A stretch of 62,358 nt of DNA from Thiotrichaceae bacterium (GTDB taxonomy: Bacteria; Pseudomonadota; Gammaproteobacteria; Eutrophobiales; Eutrophobiaceae), in the NCBI GenBank assembly GCA_012960105.1, contig DUBV01000089.1, forward strand, positions 1 through 62,358, in the 5' to 3' direction. Shown in pieces: positions 40,208 to 48,822 of the stretch (the stretch's first letter is position 1; each line of letters opens with the position of its first letter). A program made the translations under genes and the position numbers. The notes beneath the pieces were generated by a model, which saw only the letters and a program-made list of their open reading frames with translations, had not been told where the DNA came from and made no database searches.

Positions 40208-40873
40208 TTAGGCTAATAATTTCTTAATCCATACTGCAATTGCCTCGATCTCTTCAAGGCAGACTGAGTGCTGCATAGCATATTCAAGCCATTCTACCGT
40301 ATAACCATGCTCTTGCAGCATTTGGCAAGATGATCGGCCTTGATCGACGGAAATAATCGGATCAGCAATGCCGTGAGCCATCATGATGGGAATATATTTG
40401 TGCTTAGAAGCTTCAGTTTTGAGTTGATTTGGCAAGGGTAAGTAAGTTGATAATGCTAGTAATCCTGCTAAAGCTTGTGGATAGCGCAAACCGGTATGCA
40501 GAGCAATAGCACCACCCTGTGAAAATCCGGCGAGTGTTATTTTATTTGCGCTGATGCCCGCTGCAATTTCTGCATCAATATATTGCGTGATTAATTCGTG
40601 AGATTCGGTAATTGCTACGACGTCTTCTATTTCACGAAGGTTAGCTGATTTAACGTCATACCAGGCGCGCATTGCCATACCGTTGTTAATCGTGACTGGT
40701 CGTATAGGCGCGTTGGGGAATATAAATTTAATACCTAGATCATTAGATAATTTCATTTCTGGGACGATGGATTCAAAATCATGGCCATCCGCGCCGAGTC
40801 CATGTAACCAGATGACACTGGCTTTATGTTCGCCATTAGCTTCAATAATGACGGCATCTTGTTTAAATGACAT
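40208..40873 (-). CDS. Alpha/beta-hydrolase, carboxylesterase/phospholipase family
   Basis: A 221-residue hydrolase of the EstB/acyl-protein thioesterase-like group. The nucleophile elbow is GFSQGG, Asp is in GIADPIISV and His in YAMQHSVCLEE. The N-terminal WLHGLGADGHDFE is typical. It is probably cytoplasmic. It is convergent with rhlB. Confidence 0.9.
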   Translation of the reverse strand: MSFKQDAVIIEANGEHKASVIWLHGLGADGHDFESIVPEMKLSNDLGIKFIFPNAPIRPVTINNGMAMRAWYDVKSANLREIEDVVAITESHELITQYIDAEIAAGISANKITLAGFSQGGAIALHTGLRYPQALAGLLALSTYLPLPNQLKTEASKHKYIPIMMAHGIADPIISVDQGRSSCQMLQEHGYTVEWLEYAMQHSVCLEEIEAIAVWIKKLLA

Positions 40874-40975
40874 ATTTGTTCCTGTTTATATAAATCGACC
40901 TTAATTATTTTTAAGCAACCGATAATTTGTTATGCTGTTCGCTCACAAATGCAGGTATCAGCAGAGGACACCGAA

Positions 40976-41119
40976 ATGAGCAGATTTAACAATTTATTTA
41001 AAGCGGGAATAATACTCATGGTTTTATCCGGTGTCTCTGCATGTGGCCAAAAAGGTGATCTTTATTTACCTAAGGAATATGTGAGTATTTCTTCAGTCGA
41101 TTTTTCCAATACTGTCTAA
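40976..41119 (+). CDS. lptM: LPS-assembly small lipoprotein LptM (YifL)
   Basis: A 47-residue lipoprotein. After a short signal peptide the lipobox ends VSACG and the mature part starts CGQKGDLYLP, the LptM signature. LptM helps LptD oxidation and folding in E. coli. It precedes lysA by 5 bp, matching the usual lptM-lysA order. Confidence 0.92.
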   Translation: MSRFNNLFKAGIILMVLSGVSACGQKGDLYLPKEYVSISSVDFSNTV

Positions 41120-41124
41120 TTTCT

Positions 41125-42375
41125 ATGTCCCAGTTTAATTATCAGAACGGTATGTTGCATACCGAGGGTGTTTCTTTGGTCGAAATCGCCAAGCAATACG
41201 GTACTCCTTGTTATGTTTATTCTCGCAAAGAAATCGAATCTAGTTGGTCAGCATTTGATTCTGCCTTAGTTGATCACTTGCATTTAGTTTGCTATGCAGT
41301 GAAAGCTAATTCAAATATCGCCGTGTTAAATTTATTAGCAAGATTAGGTTCAGGATTCGATATCGTCTCAATAGGTGAATTACAACGTGTTATTAAAGCC
41401 GGCGGCAATCCATCTAATGTGGTGTTTTCCGGTGTCGGTAAAAAAGTCGATGAAATGCAGTTTGCACTCGAACAAAAAATTAAATGTTTCAATGTTGAGT
41501 CAGCTAATGAATTAATTAGATTGAATGCAGTAGCTGTAAGCATGAATGTGTCTGCGCCAGTTTCATTACGTGTGAATCCAGATGTCGATGCGAAAACGCA
41601 TCCTTATATTTCAACTGGATTAAAAGATAATAAATTTGGGATTGCTTTCGAGTCAGCGAAAGAAGTTTATTTACAAGCCGCGGCAATGGACAACATCAAT
41701 GTTGTTGGTATCGATTGTCATATTGGGTCACAAATAATAGAACTAAGCCCATTCAAAGATGCCTTGCTAAGAGTATTAGCTTTGATTGATGAACTCAAAG
41801 AATCAGGTATTGAACTGAAGCATCTCGATATTGGTGGCGGCTTAGGAATTACCTATAATGATGAAACACCTCCAACACCCGCGGAATACGTAAAAATAAT
41901 TACCGAGACCATACAAGATCATGATCTGGAAATTATTATGGAACCGGGAAGAAGTATTGTTGGTAATGCCGGAGTGTTAATTACCGAAGTTCAATATTTA
42001 AAAGCAACACCAGTTCATAACTTCGCCATTGTTGATGCAGCGATGAACGATCTCATCCGTCCCGCACTTTATAGCGGCTGGCATGATATTAAACGAGTCG
42101 AAGAAGCATCGAACGCTGAAGAAGTTAACTACGATGTTGTCGGCCCTATTTGTGAAACCGGAGACTTTCTTGGTAAAGATCGTTTGTTACGATTAGAACA
42201 TGGTGATTTACTAGCGGTATGTTCTGCAGGTGCTTATGGTTTCACTATGGCATCAAATTATAATTCTCGACCACGAGTGGCGGAGATTATGGTTGATGGT
42301 GATGAGGTTCATGAAATTCGGAAACGAGAGACGGTTGATGAGTTAATGAATGGTGAAAGTTTGCTTCCTAAATAG
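41125..42375 (+). CDS. lysA: Diaminopimelate decarboxylase LysA
   Basis: PLP enzyme making lysine from meso-diaminopimelate. The 416-residue protein has the PLP lysine in CYAVKANSN, the phosphate loop GGGLGITY, EPGRSIVGNAG, and the second-subunit Cys in GPICETGDFLG. dapF, its usual downstream partner, is not here; a palindromic repeat region follows instead. Confidence 0.97.
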   Translation: MSQFNYQNGMLHTEGVSLVEIAKQYGTPCYVYSRKEIESSWSAFDSALVDHLHLVCYAVKANSNIAVLNLLARLGSGFDIVSIGELQRVIKAGGNPSNVVFSGVGKKVDEMQFALEQKIKCFNVESANELIRLNAVAVSMNVSAPVSLRVNPDVDAKTHPYISTGLKDNKFGIAFESAKEVYLQAAAMDNINVVGIDCHIGSQIIELSPFKDALLRVLALIDELKESGIELKHLDIGGGLGITYNDETPPTPAEYVKIITETIQDHDLEIIMEPGRSIVGNAGVLITEVQYLKATPVHNFAIVDAAMNDLIRPALYSGWHDIKRVEEASNAEEVNYDVVGPICETGDFLGKDRLLRLEHGDLLAVCSAGAYGFTMASNYNSRPRVAEIMVDGDEVHEIRKRETVDELMNGESLLPK

Positions 42376-42409
42376 CTTTTTAGAGTTTAATTCTTTTTAA
42401 CTTTGTTTT

Positions 42410-42640
42410 TCGCCCAATGGCGAGGAACTTCTTTTTAAAAAGAAGTACCCAAGAAAACCTTTCCCTGTTGCTTTGGCCTAACGGCTTCCCGAGTTATGCA
42501 ATATCGATAACGCGTCGTGCATAGGGTCGTCCCTGACCCAATGCACTAAAACGGACGTCCTGTCCGTTTTCCCCTATCAATATTACATAACTCGGCAAAG
42601 CAACACGGGGATATAAGTCATTGCTGGATATTGAGGAAAC
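42410..42640. repeat. Nested palindromic repeat element after lysA
   Basis: Several palindromes are stacked here: CTTCTTTTTAAAAAGAAG (42428-42445, perfect 18 bp); an outer inverted repeat of about 30 bp (42463-42504 with a 13-base insert, versus 42579-42610; shared core CCGAGTTATG); inside it GCATAGGGTC/GACCCAATGC (42519-42544) and AAAACGGAC/GTCCGTTTT (42548-42570). No coding potential. It has the look of a dispersed structured repeat and could also stop lysA transcription. Confidence 0.75.
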
Positions 42641-42700
42641 AAGTCGATAAAGTTAGTCTGTAGTTCGATTAAAACAAAATTAATAATTTATTAATTATAG

Positions 42701-43369
42701 ATGATTGAATCTAAGCTTCAGAAGAAACTATATTTAACATTAATAGGGATAGGGATTTTTCCATTCATGATTAATGGATATGTAAATTCCATTATTTACC
42801 AGAATCATTATTTGTATTGGTGTTTTGAAATTGTTACCTGGGTTATCTTGCCAATAATTATATTTTTTATTGCAATGAAATTTGGGAATCTTAGTTTTTC
42901 TGAAATAGGAATACATACGCGAATATGTGGAAAGAGAAATTTACCTTTACTAATGTTTATCTGCGTGATTTTTTGCCCTTTTGATTATTGGTTATATCGA
43001 GAGTTAATTTATTTTTTCCAATCTATCTATCCTTCAGAATCGCTTTTTGCATATCAATCAGTTACACCTAATGAAGGATTTTCACGAGTTATCGTAGCTA
43101 TATATTTTGGGTTAAGCGCAGGAATCGTTGAAGAATTATATTTTCGTGGGTTCATGTTTCGAATATGCCAATTATTTATTAATACAATTCCCATTTATCT
43201 GATTTTATCTCCGGTATTATTTTCTTTAATTCACTGGGAGAGTGGAGTTGCTAATATGCTAAGCACCTATATTTTTGGATTTATAGGAGCATTAATTTTT
43301 CTTTGGTTTAAAAATTTGTGGCCATTAATAATTGGGCATATATATACAGACTATGTTTGGTTTAGTTAA
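42701..43369 (+). CDS. CPBP-family intramembrane metalloprotease
   Basis: A 222-residue, very AT-rich membrane protein with six or seven hydrophobic segments. It has the CPBP/Abi motif 1 EELYFRGFMFR, motif 2 His in LFSLIHWESG, and the late His in GHIYTDYVW. These enzymes are Rce1-like glutamate proteases, some tied to bacteriocin immunity. It is flanked on both sides by repeat material, which suggests insertion as a unit. Confidence 0.88.
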   Translation: MIESKLQKKLYLTLIGIGIFPFMINGYVNSIIYQNHYLYWCFEIVTWVILPIIIFFIAMKFGNLSFSEIGIHTRICGKRNLPLLMFICVIFCPFDYWLYRELIYFFQSIYPSESLFAYQSVTPNEGFSRVIVAIYFGLSAGIVEELYFRGFMFRICQLFINTIPIYLILSPVLFSLIHWESGVANMLSTYIFGFIGALIFLWFKNLWPLIIGHIYTDYVWFS

Positions 43370-43377
43370 AGTTATTG

Positions 43378-43490
43378 AGACTTTTCCTTGGCCACGCAAA
43401 AAAAGTGGCACGCTATGAAGTGCAGGACGTACAAATGTCGCAAGTGCGTGGATGTACAGGAGCGACCAAGCGGAAACAAATTTAAATTCA
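43378..43490. repeat. Repeat remnant after the CPBP gene
   Basis: The spacer holds a GCCAC/GTGGC hairpin around an A-rich loop (near 43392-43412) and GTAC-containing inverted pieces (near 43427-43462). Its GC content is higher than in the gene before it. The style is like the composite repeat at 44700-44810. Confidence 0.5.
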
Positions 43491-43503
43491 ATATAAAAAT
43501 AAT

Positions 43504-43974
43504 ATGATTAACATAATTAAAAATAAAATATTCATAGGAATTATTTCCTTAATTACGGTCTCTGCTCTTGGTGGATTTATCTTATCTCAAAAAGTCAGTG
43601 CAGAACCGCAGATGACGGTTTATAAGTCACCAACGTGTGGTTGTTGTACCAAGTGGATTAAGCACATGGAGGATAATGGTTTTCATATTAACGCTGTCGA
43701 TGTTCTTGAAATGAATATTATTAAAGAAAAGTATGGCATTAATCGTAAGTTAGCTAGTTGTCATACGGCTGTGGTAGATGGCTATGTGATTGAAGGTCAC
43801 GTGCCTGCTGTCGATGTGAAACGTTTATTGTCTGAGAAACTTGATGTGCTTGGTTTATCCGTGCCGGGGATGCCCATGGGGTCGCCTGGTATGGAAATGG
43901 GAGATCGGGTAGATCGTTATTCTGTGATTGCCATAAGTAAAGACGGTGGTGCTGAAGTTTTTAATCAATATTAA
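43504..43974 (+). CDS. DUF411 copper-associated protein
   Basis: A 156-residue protein with an N-terminal signal or anchor segment (IISLITVSALGGFIL), then the DUF411 domain: YKSPTCGCCTKW with a Cys triple, LASCHTAVVDGYVIEGHVPA, and a Met-rich tail (GMPMGSPGMEM). Such proteins are periplasmic and linked to copper handling. No copper operon surrounds it here. It is followed by a methyltransferase gene. Confidence 0.9.
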   Translation: MINIIKNKIFIGIISLITVSALGGFILSQKVSAEPQMTVYKSPTCGCCTKWIKHMEDNGFHINAVDVLEMNIIKEKYGINRKLASCHTAVVDGYVIEGHVPAVDVKRLLSEKLDVLGLSVPGMPMGSPGMEMGDRVDRYSVIAISKDGGAEVFNQY

Positions 43975-43981
43975 ATCTAAT

Positions 43982-44638
43982 ATGCAACGAGTCCCTGAAC
44001 CGGAATTAATGAGCGATGAAGAGCAAGCGATTGCTTATGCGAATGCTGATTTTGAGGAACCGCATAATCATTTTATTGAATTGTTAAAAGAGTCCGTGGG
44101 TGATGTTATTCCTGAATCAGGAATTGCAGTTGATCTGGGTTGTGGTGCAGCGGATATCAGTATTCGTTTTGCTCGAGCGTTTCCGAATTATCGGGTTGAT
44201 GGTATTGATGCTTCTGCGGCAATGTTGGCTGAAGGCAGAAAGGCGTTGAGTGGTGTTAATCTGGAACAACGCATTAGTTTGAATCAAGCTTACTTACAAG
44301 AATCGACATTGGCGCATAAAGACTATTCCATCATTATTTGTAATGCGATGTTGCATCACTTGCATGATCCTTTTGTGTTGTGGAATTTAATTAAAACGGC
44401 AAAGAATAATCCTGCGGTTTTTATTATGGATTTAATGCGACCTGAATCTGATGAACAGGTTTATAAGTTAGTCGAAGAATACGCTAGTAATGAACCTTTG
44501 ATATTAAAGAAAGATTTTAGGAATTCTTTGAAAGCGGCGTTTACGCCTGATGAAGTTGTTTCTCAATTAAAGACTGCTGGGCTTGAAGAGTTTAATGTTT
44601 CGGTTGTCTCTGATCGGCATTTTGTAGTTAGTCATTAA
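43982..44638 (+). CDS. Class I SAM-dependent methyltransferase
   Basis: I use ATG 43982 (MQRVPEPELMSDEEQA, 218 residues); an in-frame ATG at 43946 would overlap the DUF411 gene by 29 bp. SAM-binding loop is VDLGCGAADISIRFA, acidic residue in VDGIDASAAML, and the post-II strand has IIICNAMLHHLHDP. The substrate is unknown. It follows the DUF411 gene by 7 bp. Confidence 0.85.
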   Translation: MQRVPEPELMSDEEQAIAYANADFEEPHNHFIELLKESVGDVIPESGIAVDLGCGAADISIRFARAFPNYRVDGIDASAAMLAEGRKALSGVNLEQRISLNQAYLQESTLAHKDYSIIICNAMLHHLHDPFVLWNLIKTAKNNPAVFIMDLMRPESDEQVYKLVEEYASNEPLILKKDFRNSLKAAFTPDEVVSQLKTAGLEEFNVSVVSDRHFVVSH

Positions 44639-44697
44639 TAAGCATTGTGCAGACATTAAAGACGTCGCTTCGTACTCCTCGACTCGGTCTCCTGATT

Positions 44698-44810
44698 CGT
44701 TCTAACTCCTGCGTCCATGCAGTCGTGTCCTCTCGCGACATGACCGCCATGGATGGCGGAAATATCGAAAATGCAGGAGCAATTTTCGATGACCGTACAT
44801 CCTGTACGTA
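44698..44810. repeat. Composite palindromic repeat upstream of the glnA terminator
   Basis: Consecutive palindromes: TGCGTCCATGCA (near 44710-44721), CCGCCAT/ATGGCGG (44744-44759), ATCGAAAAT/ATTTTCGAT with a 9-base loop (44764-44790) and GTACA/TGTAC (44795-44807). The 22-nt block at 44706-44727 recurs at 8688-8709. It is GC-richer than its flanks and non-coding. Confidence 0.7.
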
Positions 44811-44843
44811 AAAACCGGAGGTAGATTGCTCTAACTCCGGTTC
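44808..44843 (-). terminator. Terminator of the type II glutamine synthetase gene
   Basis: On the minus strand a stem AACCGGAG/CTCCGGTT with a loop of about 14 bases is followed by a T-run, 27 bp after the glnA stop. Confidence 0.7.
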
Positions 44844-44869
44844 TTAGACTAACTTTGCTAAATCTTTAC

Positions 44870-45877
44870 TTAGCCAGCTTCTTTCGTTGTTTTAACGATT
44901 ACTGCTGCCACTTTGTAAGGATCAGCATTTGAAGAAGGACGACGATCTTCCAAACGTCCTTTCCAACCATCATCTACTGTAACGACTGGGATACGAATTG
45001 ACGCGCCTCGATCAGCTACACCATAACTGAACTCGTCTATCGCTTGTGTTTCGTGTAAACCAGTTAGGCGTTGATCATTGTCTGCACCATAAACATCGAT
45101 ATGGCGTTTGATATTCTTACCAAATTGCTCACAGATTTTGGTGAAAATCTCTTCTTTACCTAAATCGCGCATTGCGCCATTTGAAAAGTTAGCGTGCATA
45201 CCAGAACCATTCCAGTCGGTATCGCCAAGAGGCTTAGGATGCCATTCAATGGCTAAACCATATTTTTCAGCGGTACGTTCAAGGATGTATCTTGCTAACC
45301 AGGTTTCATCACCAGCACGTTTAGCGCTTTTTGCGAAGCACTGAAATTCCCATTGACCGGCAGCAACTTCGCCGTTGATACCTTCAACGTTAAGACCCGC
45401 TTCAAGACAGATATCGAGATGATCTTCAACCACTTCACGACCGTAAGAATTATTTGCACCGACTGAACAATAGTAGGGGCCTTGTGGACGTGGAAAGCCT
45501 TTGTGTGGAAAGCCTGGTGGTAAATCAGTTTCTGGATCCCATAGAAAATATTCTTGTTCAAAACCAAACCAGAAATCTTCGTCGTCGTCGTCGATAGTGG
45601 CACGACCGTTAGATTCGTGTGCGGTTCCATCGGCATTCAAGACTTCGGTCATTACCAAATAACCATTTCTGCGATCTGGATCTGGAATGACAGCAACGGG
45701 TTTCAGTAGACAATCTGAAGCGTTGCCCTCAGCTTGCTCGGTAGAGCTTCCATCGAAGTTCCACATCGGACAATCTTCTAGTTTCCCACTAAAATCAGAT
45801 CTTACTAGCGTCTTACTGCGAAGACTTTGTGTTGGCTTGTATCCGTCTAGCCATATATATTCCAACTTACTTTTCAT
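44870..45877 (-). CDS. Glutamine synthetase type II (GSII)
   Basis: ATP-dependent ammonia assimilation enzyme. At 335 residues it is much shorter than the about 470-residue GSI of most gammaproteobacteria and matches the eukaryote-like GSII class: YIWLDGYKPTQSLRSKT, MWNFDGSSTEQAEG, GPYYCSVGANNSYGREVVE, INGEVAAGQWEFQ and GSGMHANFS. GSII lacks the adenylylated Tyr of GSI, so GlnE control should not apply. It has a GGGAGAGG ribosome site. It stands at the glnA position of a gln locus, with glnL-glnG 3 kb downstream on the other strand. Confidence 0.95.
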   Translation of the reverse strand: MKSKLEYIWLDGYKPTQSLRSKTLVRSDFSGKLEDCPMWNFDGSSTEQAEGNASDCLLKPVAVIPDPDRRNGYLVMTEVLNADGTAHESNGRATIDDDDEDFWFGFEQEYFLWDPETDLPPGFPHKGFPRPQGPYYCSVGANNSYGREVVEDHLDICLEAGLNVEGINGEVAAGQWEFQCFAKSAKRAGDETWLARYILERTAEKYGLAIEWHPKPLGDTDWNGSGMHANFSNGAMRDLGKEEIFTKICEQFGKNIKRHIDVYGADNDQRLTGLHETQAIDEFSYGVADRGASIRIPVVTVDDGWKGRLEDRRPSSNADPYKVAAVIVKTTKEAG

Positions 45878-46203
45878 GATTTTACCTCTCCCACCTATAA
45901 TATTTTAATGTGAAACTACAGGACTACCCTATTCGTAGAGACCAGAAATTGCAATATGTATTCCAATTTCTTGGAAGTCATTAAATATCTATTTTTCAAA
46001 ATATTTAGAAGCAGTCTGTGAGCCGTTTTTGTCTAGAAGAAAAGCTCTTAGAGGGATCTATGAGAAATTTATTCGAACTATTGAGTCGCTGTATATAGTT
46101 AAGGTCAGAATTTAAATGCCTAACGAGGCACTAATATAGTGCAAGGCATGCAGTAATGTATATATAATGGCACTTTGTTGGTGCAAGCAGAGCCTTGTTC
46201 ATT
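45878..46203. other. 326-bp spacer between glutamine synthetase and kinase
   Basis: No gene of convincing length. It should contain the glutamine synthetase promoter on the minus strand. I looked for a sigma-54 element (TGGCAC-N5-TTGC) and found only an imperfect one near 46170. No other structured element seen. Confidence 0.35.
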
Positions 46204-47160
46204 CTAACTCCAATCTTCTTCTAAGAGACGAATTAGCTCTCCGCAGCTTTGTATTCTTTGATCTGCCTCTTTGGCAATACATTGCATGATTGTATTTTCT
46301 AGTAAATTCGGAATGCGTATGCTAGTCAGAGTAGATGGGTTTGCTGGTATTTCATGTAGTGTTTCCTGAATAATTTCATCAACCGTTTCTTTTATTGATG
46401 GAGGGCGACCGGCCAATATTTCGTACAATATGACGCCTAAACTGTAGATGTCAGTTCTATAGTCGATATTGGGATCCTTTTGAATTTGCTCAGGCGACAT
46501 ATAGGTAATCGTGCCTTGTAGCTTTTCTGTATCAGTAATTGTTGAGGCTTTCTTATTTGATTTCGTCTTCGTTACCTCTGAGGGTACTTGCACGCTAGTG
46601 CCATCTGGGTTCCAGACTTTTGCCAAACCCCAATCTAGTAGTAGTACCTCACCGTAGGGGCCGACCAAAATATTTTCTGGTTTAATATCACGGTGGATGA
46701 CACGATGACTATGTGCGTACTCCAATGCATGTGCGATTTTAATCATTACGTTAATTAATTGTTTGAGATCATACCGCTCTCTATAATCCAGCACTTCTCG
46801 GAATGTGTAACCATGTACGAGTTTCATGGTGAAGAAGTAGTGTCCTTTAGCTTCTCGTCCAAGTTCATATACCGGTACAATATTGGGATGCTGTAGCAAG
46901 GCACTAACACGTGCTTCTCGCAGGAAGCGTTTTTGTTCTATGGGGACATCTGCAAATTCAGGACGAAGTTTTTTGTAACAAATCGTTCGTGATAGATGTA
47001 GATCCTTGCAAGATTGGATGATCGCCTTACCACCCACAGCAACGGTTTTGAAATAGGCATAACGCGTATTTTGATTAATCTTGAGAGGTAGTTCCTTATC
47101 TGTATTTTCCAGATAAATCATGGCGTATTCATCACTTGCGGGTTCTGTGAAAGTCGTCAT
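46204..47160 (-). CDS. Ser/Thr protein kinase (Hanks type)
   Basis: A 318-residue kinase domain with no membrane segment. It has a Gly loop (AVGGKAIIQ), the ATP-binding Lys in ICYKKLRPE, catalytic HRDIKPENIL, a DWG in place of DFG (LLDWGLAKVW, a common bacterial variant), TYMSPEQI in the P+1 loop and DIYSLGVILYEILAGRPP. It should be active. The substrate is unknown; it sits between the glutamine synthetase and the DUF4124-glnLG genes, so a nitrogen-related role is possible but unproven. Confidence 0.92.
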   Translation of the reverse strand: MTTFTEPASDEYAMIYLENTDKELPLKINQNTRYAYFKTVAVGGKAIIQSCKDLHLSRTICYKKLRPEFADVPIEQKRFLREARVSALLQHPNIVPVYELGREAKGHYFFTMKLVHGYTFREVLDYRERYDLKQLINVMIKIAHALEYAHSHRVIHRDIKPENILVGPYGEVLLLDWGLAKVWNPDGTSVQVPSEVTKTKSNKKASTITDTEKLQGTITYMSPEQIQKDPNIDYRTDIYSLGVILYEILAGRPPSIKETVDEIIQETLHEIPANPSTLTSIRIPNLLENTIMQCIAKEADQRIQSCGELIRLLEEDWS

Positions 47161-47243
47161 GTATTAGCGTCCGTGTGTACCATATTTTATGAATCGGCAT
47201 GTGTATTTAATACTGAACCTATACTCTAATAATAGATTGCATT

Positions 47244-47417
47244 CCCATGATACTTGGAAATGCTTATTCATAGCACGCCCGTTTTCATCCATGGCAGCGT
47301 CGCCTAAAGCGCCTACCGTTGGAGCTCCTCTTTGCAGGGGGCGGCCAAGCGCATCGTCGCGCCTTGCCCTGAATAAAAACAGACACACTCTGAACACGCA
47401 TTTCCAAGCATCATGGG
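47244..47417. mobile_element. MITE-like element with about 33-bp terminal inverted repeats
   Basis: A 174-bp GC-rich block in an AT-rich spacer. Its ends are inverted repeats: CCCATGATACTTGGAAATGC at 47244-47263 and its complement with one mismatch at 47398-47417; the match continues inward at about 10 of 13 positions. There is no transposase and no clear target duplication. Short ORFs cross it on both strands but look spurious. This is the form of a non-autonomous transposable element. Confidence 0.65.
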
Positions 47418-47540
47418 TATATACTAAGCGAAAAAGAAGATGGTTTAGAACTTTAATACAATACTCATATCTTACATGGGTGGTGTTCCTAATAATATGA
47501 GCTTATTTCTAGATATTTTGATGGTATATAAATTATAAAT

Positions 47541-48125
47541 ATGAAATTACTATTAGTTTTAAATTTGCTGTTTATCTCTTTCGTCTATGCTGAAACGGCG
47601 TATAAGACATTTGATGCAGAAGGCAATATCATCTTCTCTGACGTGGCTAGTGATGGAGCGGAGATGATTGAACTTCAAGAAGCTCAGACGGTCGATACTC
47701 CTGAAGTAACACGAAGGTATAGACCTACTACGAAGCTAGAACCCAAAAAAAAGGAATACTCCAAGCTTGTTATTCTCAGTCCCGAAAATGACATCACAAT
47801 TCATAATAACGAAGGAAATATCAGTATAGCGGTTGAAATAAAACCACTGCTTTTTGGAGGAGATTCGTTGGTCTTATTTATGGATGGAAAAGAAACTAGT
47901 TCAGGTACCTCTTCACAGTTTTCACTATCAAATGTGGAGCGAGGTACACATACTATTGATGTTGCGGTGAGAAATGAAAAAGGTAAATTTATAAAGCGTT
48001 CTGAAAAACTTGTTTTGCATCTGCGTAAAGCATCTGTTTTATTCAAAAAACCAACAATTGCCGATACAACAACTTCGGAAAAAACGGAGTCGGTGCCAGT
48101 TTCAACCGATACTCCATTGCTATAA
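47541..48125 (+). CDS. Exported DUF4124-domain protein 1
   Basis: A 194-residue protein with a signal peptide (KLLLVLNLLFISFVYA) and an N-terminal DUF4124 unit (AYKTFDAEGNIIFSDVASDGAE), a charged linker, and a C-terminal beta-sandwich-like region with LVLFMDGKETSSGT and ERGTHTIDVAVRNEKGK. DUF4124 proteins often lie just before glnL in gammaproteobacteria, as here. Function unknown. A paralogue follows directly. Confidence 0.82.
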   Translation: MKLLLVLNLLFISFVYAETAYKTFDAEGNIIFSDVASDGAEMIELQEAQTVDTPEVTRRYRPTTKLEPKKKEYSKLVILSPENDITIHNNEGNISIAVEIKPLLFGGDSLVLFMDGKETSSGTSSQFSLSNVERGTHTIDVAVRNEKGKFIKRSEKLVLHLRKASVLFKKPTIADTTTSEKTESVPVSTDTPLL

Positions 48126-48652
48126 TGTTTGAGAAAACTAACTTAATTGGCTATGCTCAATTAATGCGATTAATACTATCTTCAATACTTATTTTATTTG
48201 TTAGTTGTCTAGCTGCTGAAACGGTTTATAAGACGGTGGATGAAGATGGCAATATTATCTTTACGGATAAACCTTCTGAAACAGCTGAAGAAATAAGGAT
48301 TGATGAATTACAAACGATTGATAATCCAAATCCGGCAAAATATAAGGCTAGTCCAAAGCCGAAAAATATTTTCAAATATGAGAGCCTTACTGTAACCAAG
48401 CCGGAAGGCGGCGCTGGTATTAGAAGTAATAGTGGTGATGTGAGTATTGTCGTTTCTCTCGAGCCTGGTCTACGCAGTAGCGATAAAATTATATTGTTGA
48501 TGGATGGTAAGGAAATCGGTTCTGGATACAGTATTTCTCTACAGAACGTTGGTCGAGGAACTCACAGTATCAGTGCCAGCGTTGTTGATGGTAACGGCAA
48601 GACAATGATTTCTACTTCGAGCTCTTTCTCTATACTTCGCGCTAGTAAATAA
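48125..48652 (+). CDS. Exported DUF4124-domain protein 2
   Basis: A 175-residue tandem paralogue of the previous gene: same order of signal peptide (LILSSILILFVSCLAA), DUF4124 unit (VYKTVDEDGNIIFTDKPS) and sandwich region (ILLMDGKEIGSG, GRGTHSISASVVDGNGK). The ATG at 48125 overlaps the previous stop; an ATG at 48164 gives a cleaner signal peptide and may be the real start. A recent-looking duplication, though the sequences have diverged. Confidence 0.8.
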   Translation: MFEKTNLIGYAQLMRLILSSILILFVSCLAAETVYKTVDEDGNIIFTDKPSETAEEIRIDELQTIDNPNPAKYKASPKPKNIFKYESLTVTKPEGGAGIRSNSGDVSIVVSLEPGLRSSDKIILLMDGKEIGSGYSISLQNVGRGTHSISASVVDGNGKTMISTSSSFSILRASK

Positions 48653-48822
48653 GCTCTCCGCAAACTAGGAATAAACTTCATATACCGGCCTTAGCATTTC
48701 TCATGCTGGTCTGCTTCTTGCTTTAATCAGGTAATACTAAATAATTATTTTTTTATTTAGTACTAAGTTATTGTTTTTACTTGAATAATAATTAGCTACA
48801 GATTAATAGCAAGGATGGGTAA

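Noticed and set aside
45480-45900. A possible GSI-type glnA
   Set aside because: The protein lacks the GSI length and adenylylation-site region; motifs match GSII throughout.
46144-46190. Possible sigma-54 promoter (TGGCAC...TTGG) before the kinase/GS spacer
   Set aside because: The second half is TTGG instead of TTGC and the spacing is off by one base; orientation also does not fit either neighbouring gene.
47164-47500. Short overlapping ORFs on both strands in the spacer
   Set aside because: They run through the MITE-like inverted repeat, have no ribosome sites and encode low-complexity basic peptides; they are explained by the GC-rich element.
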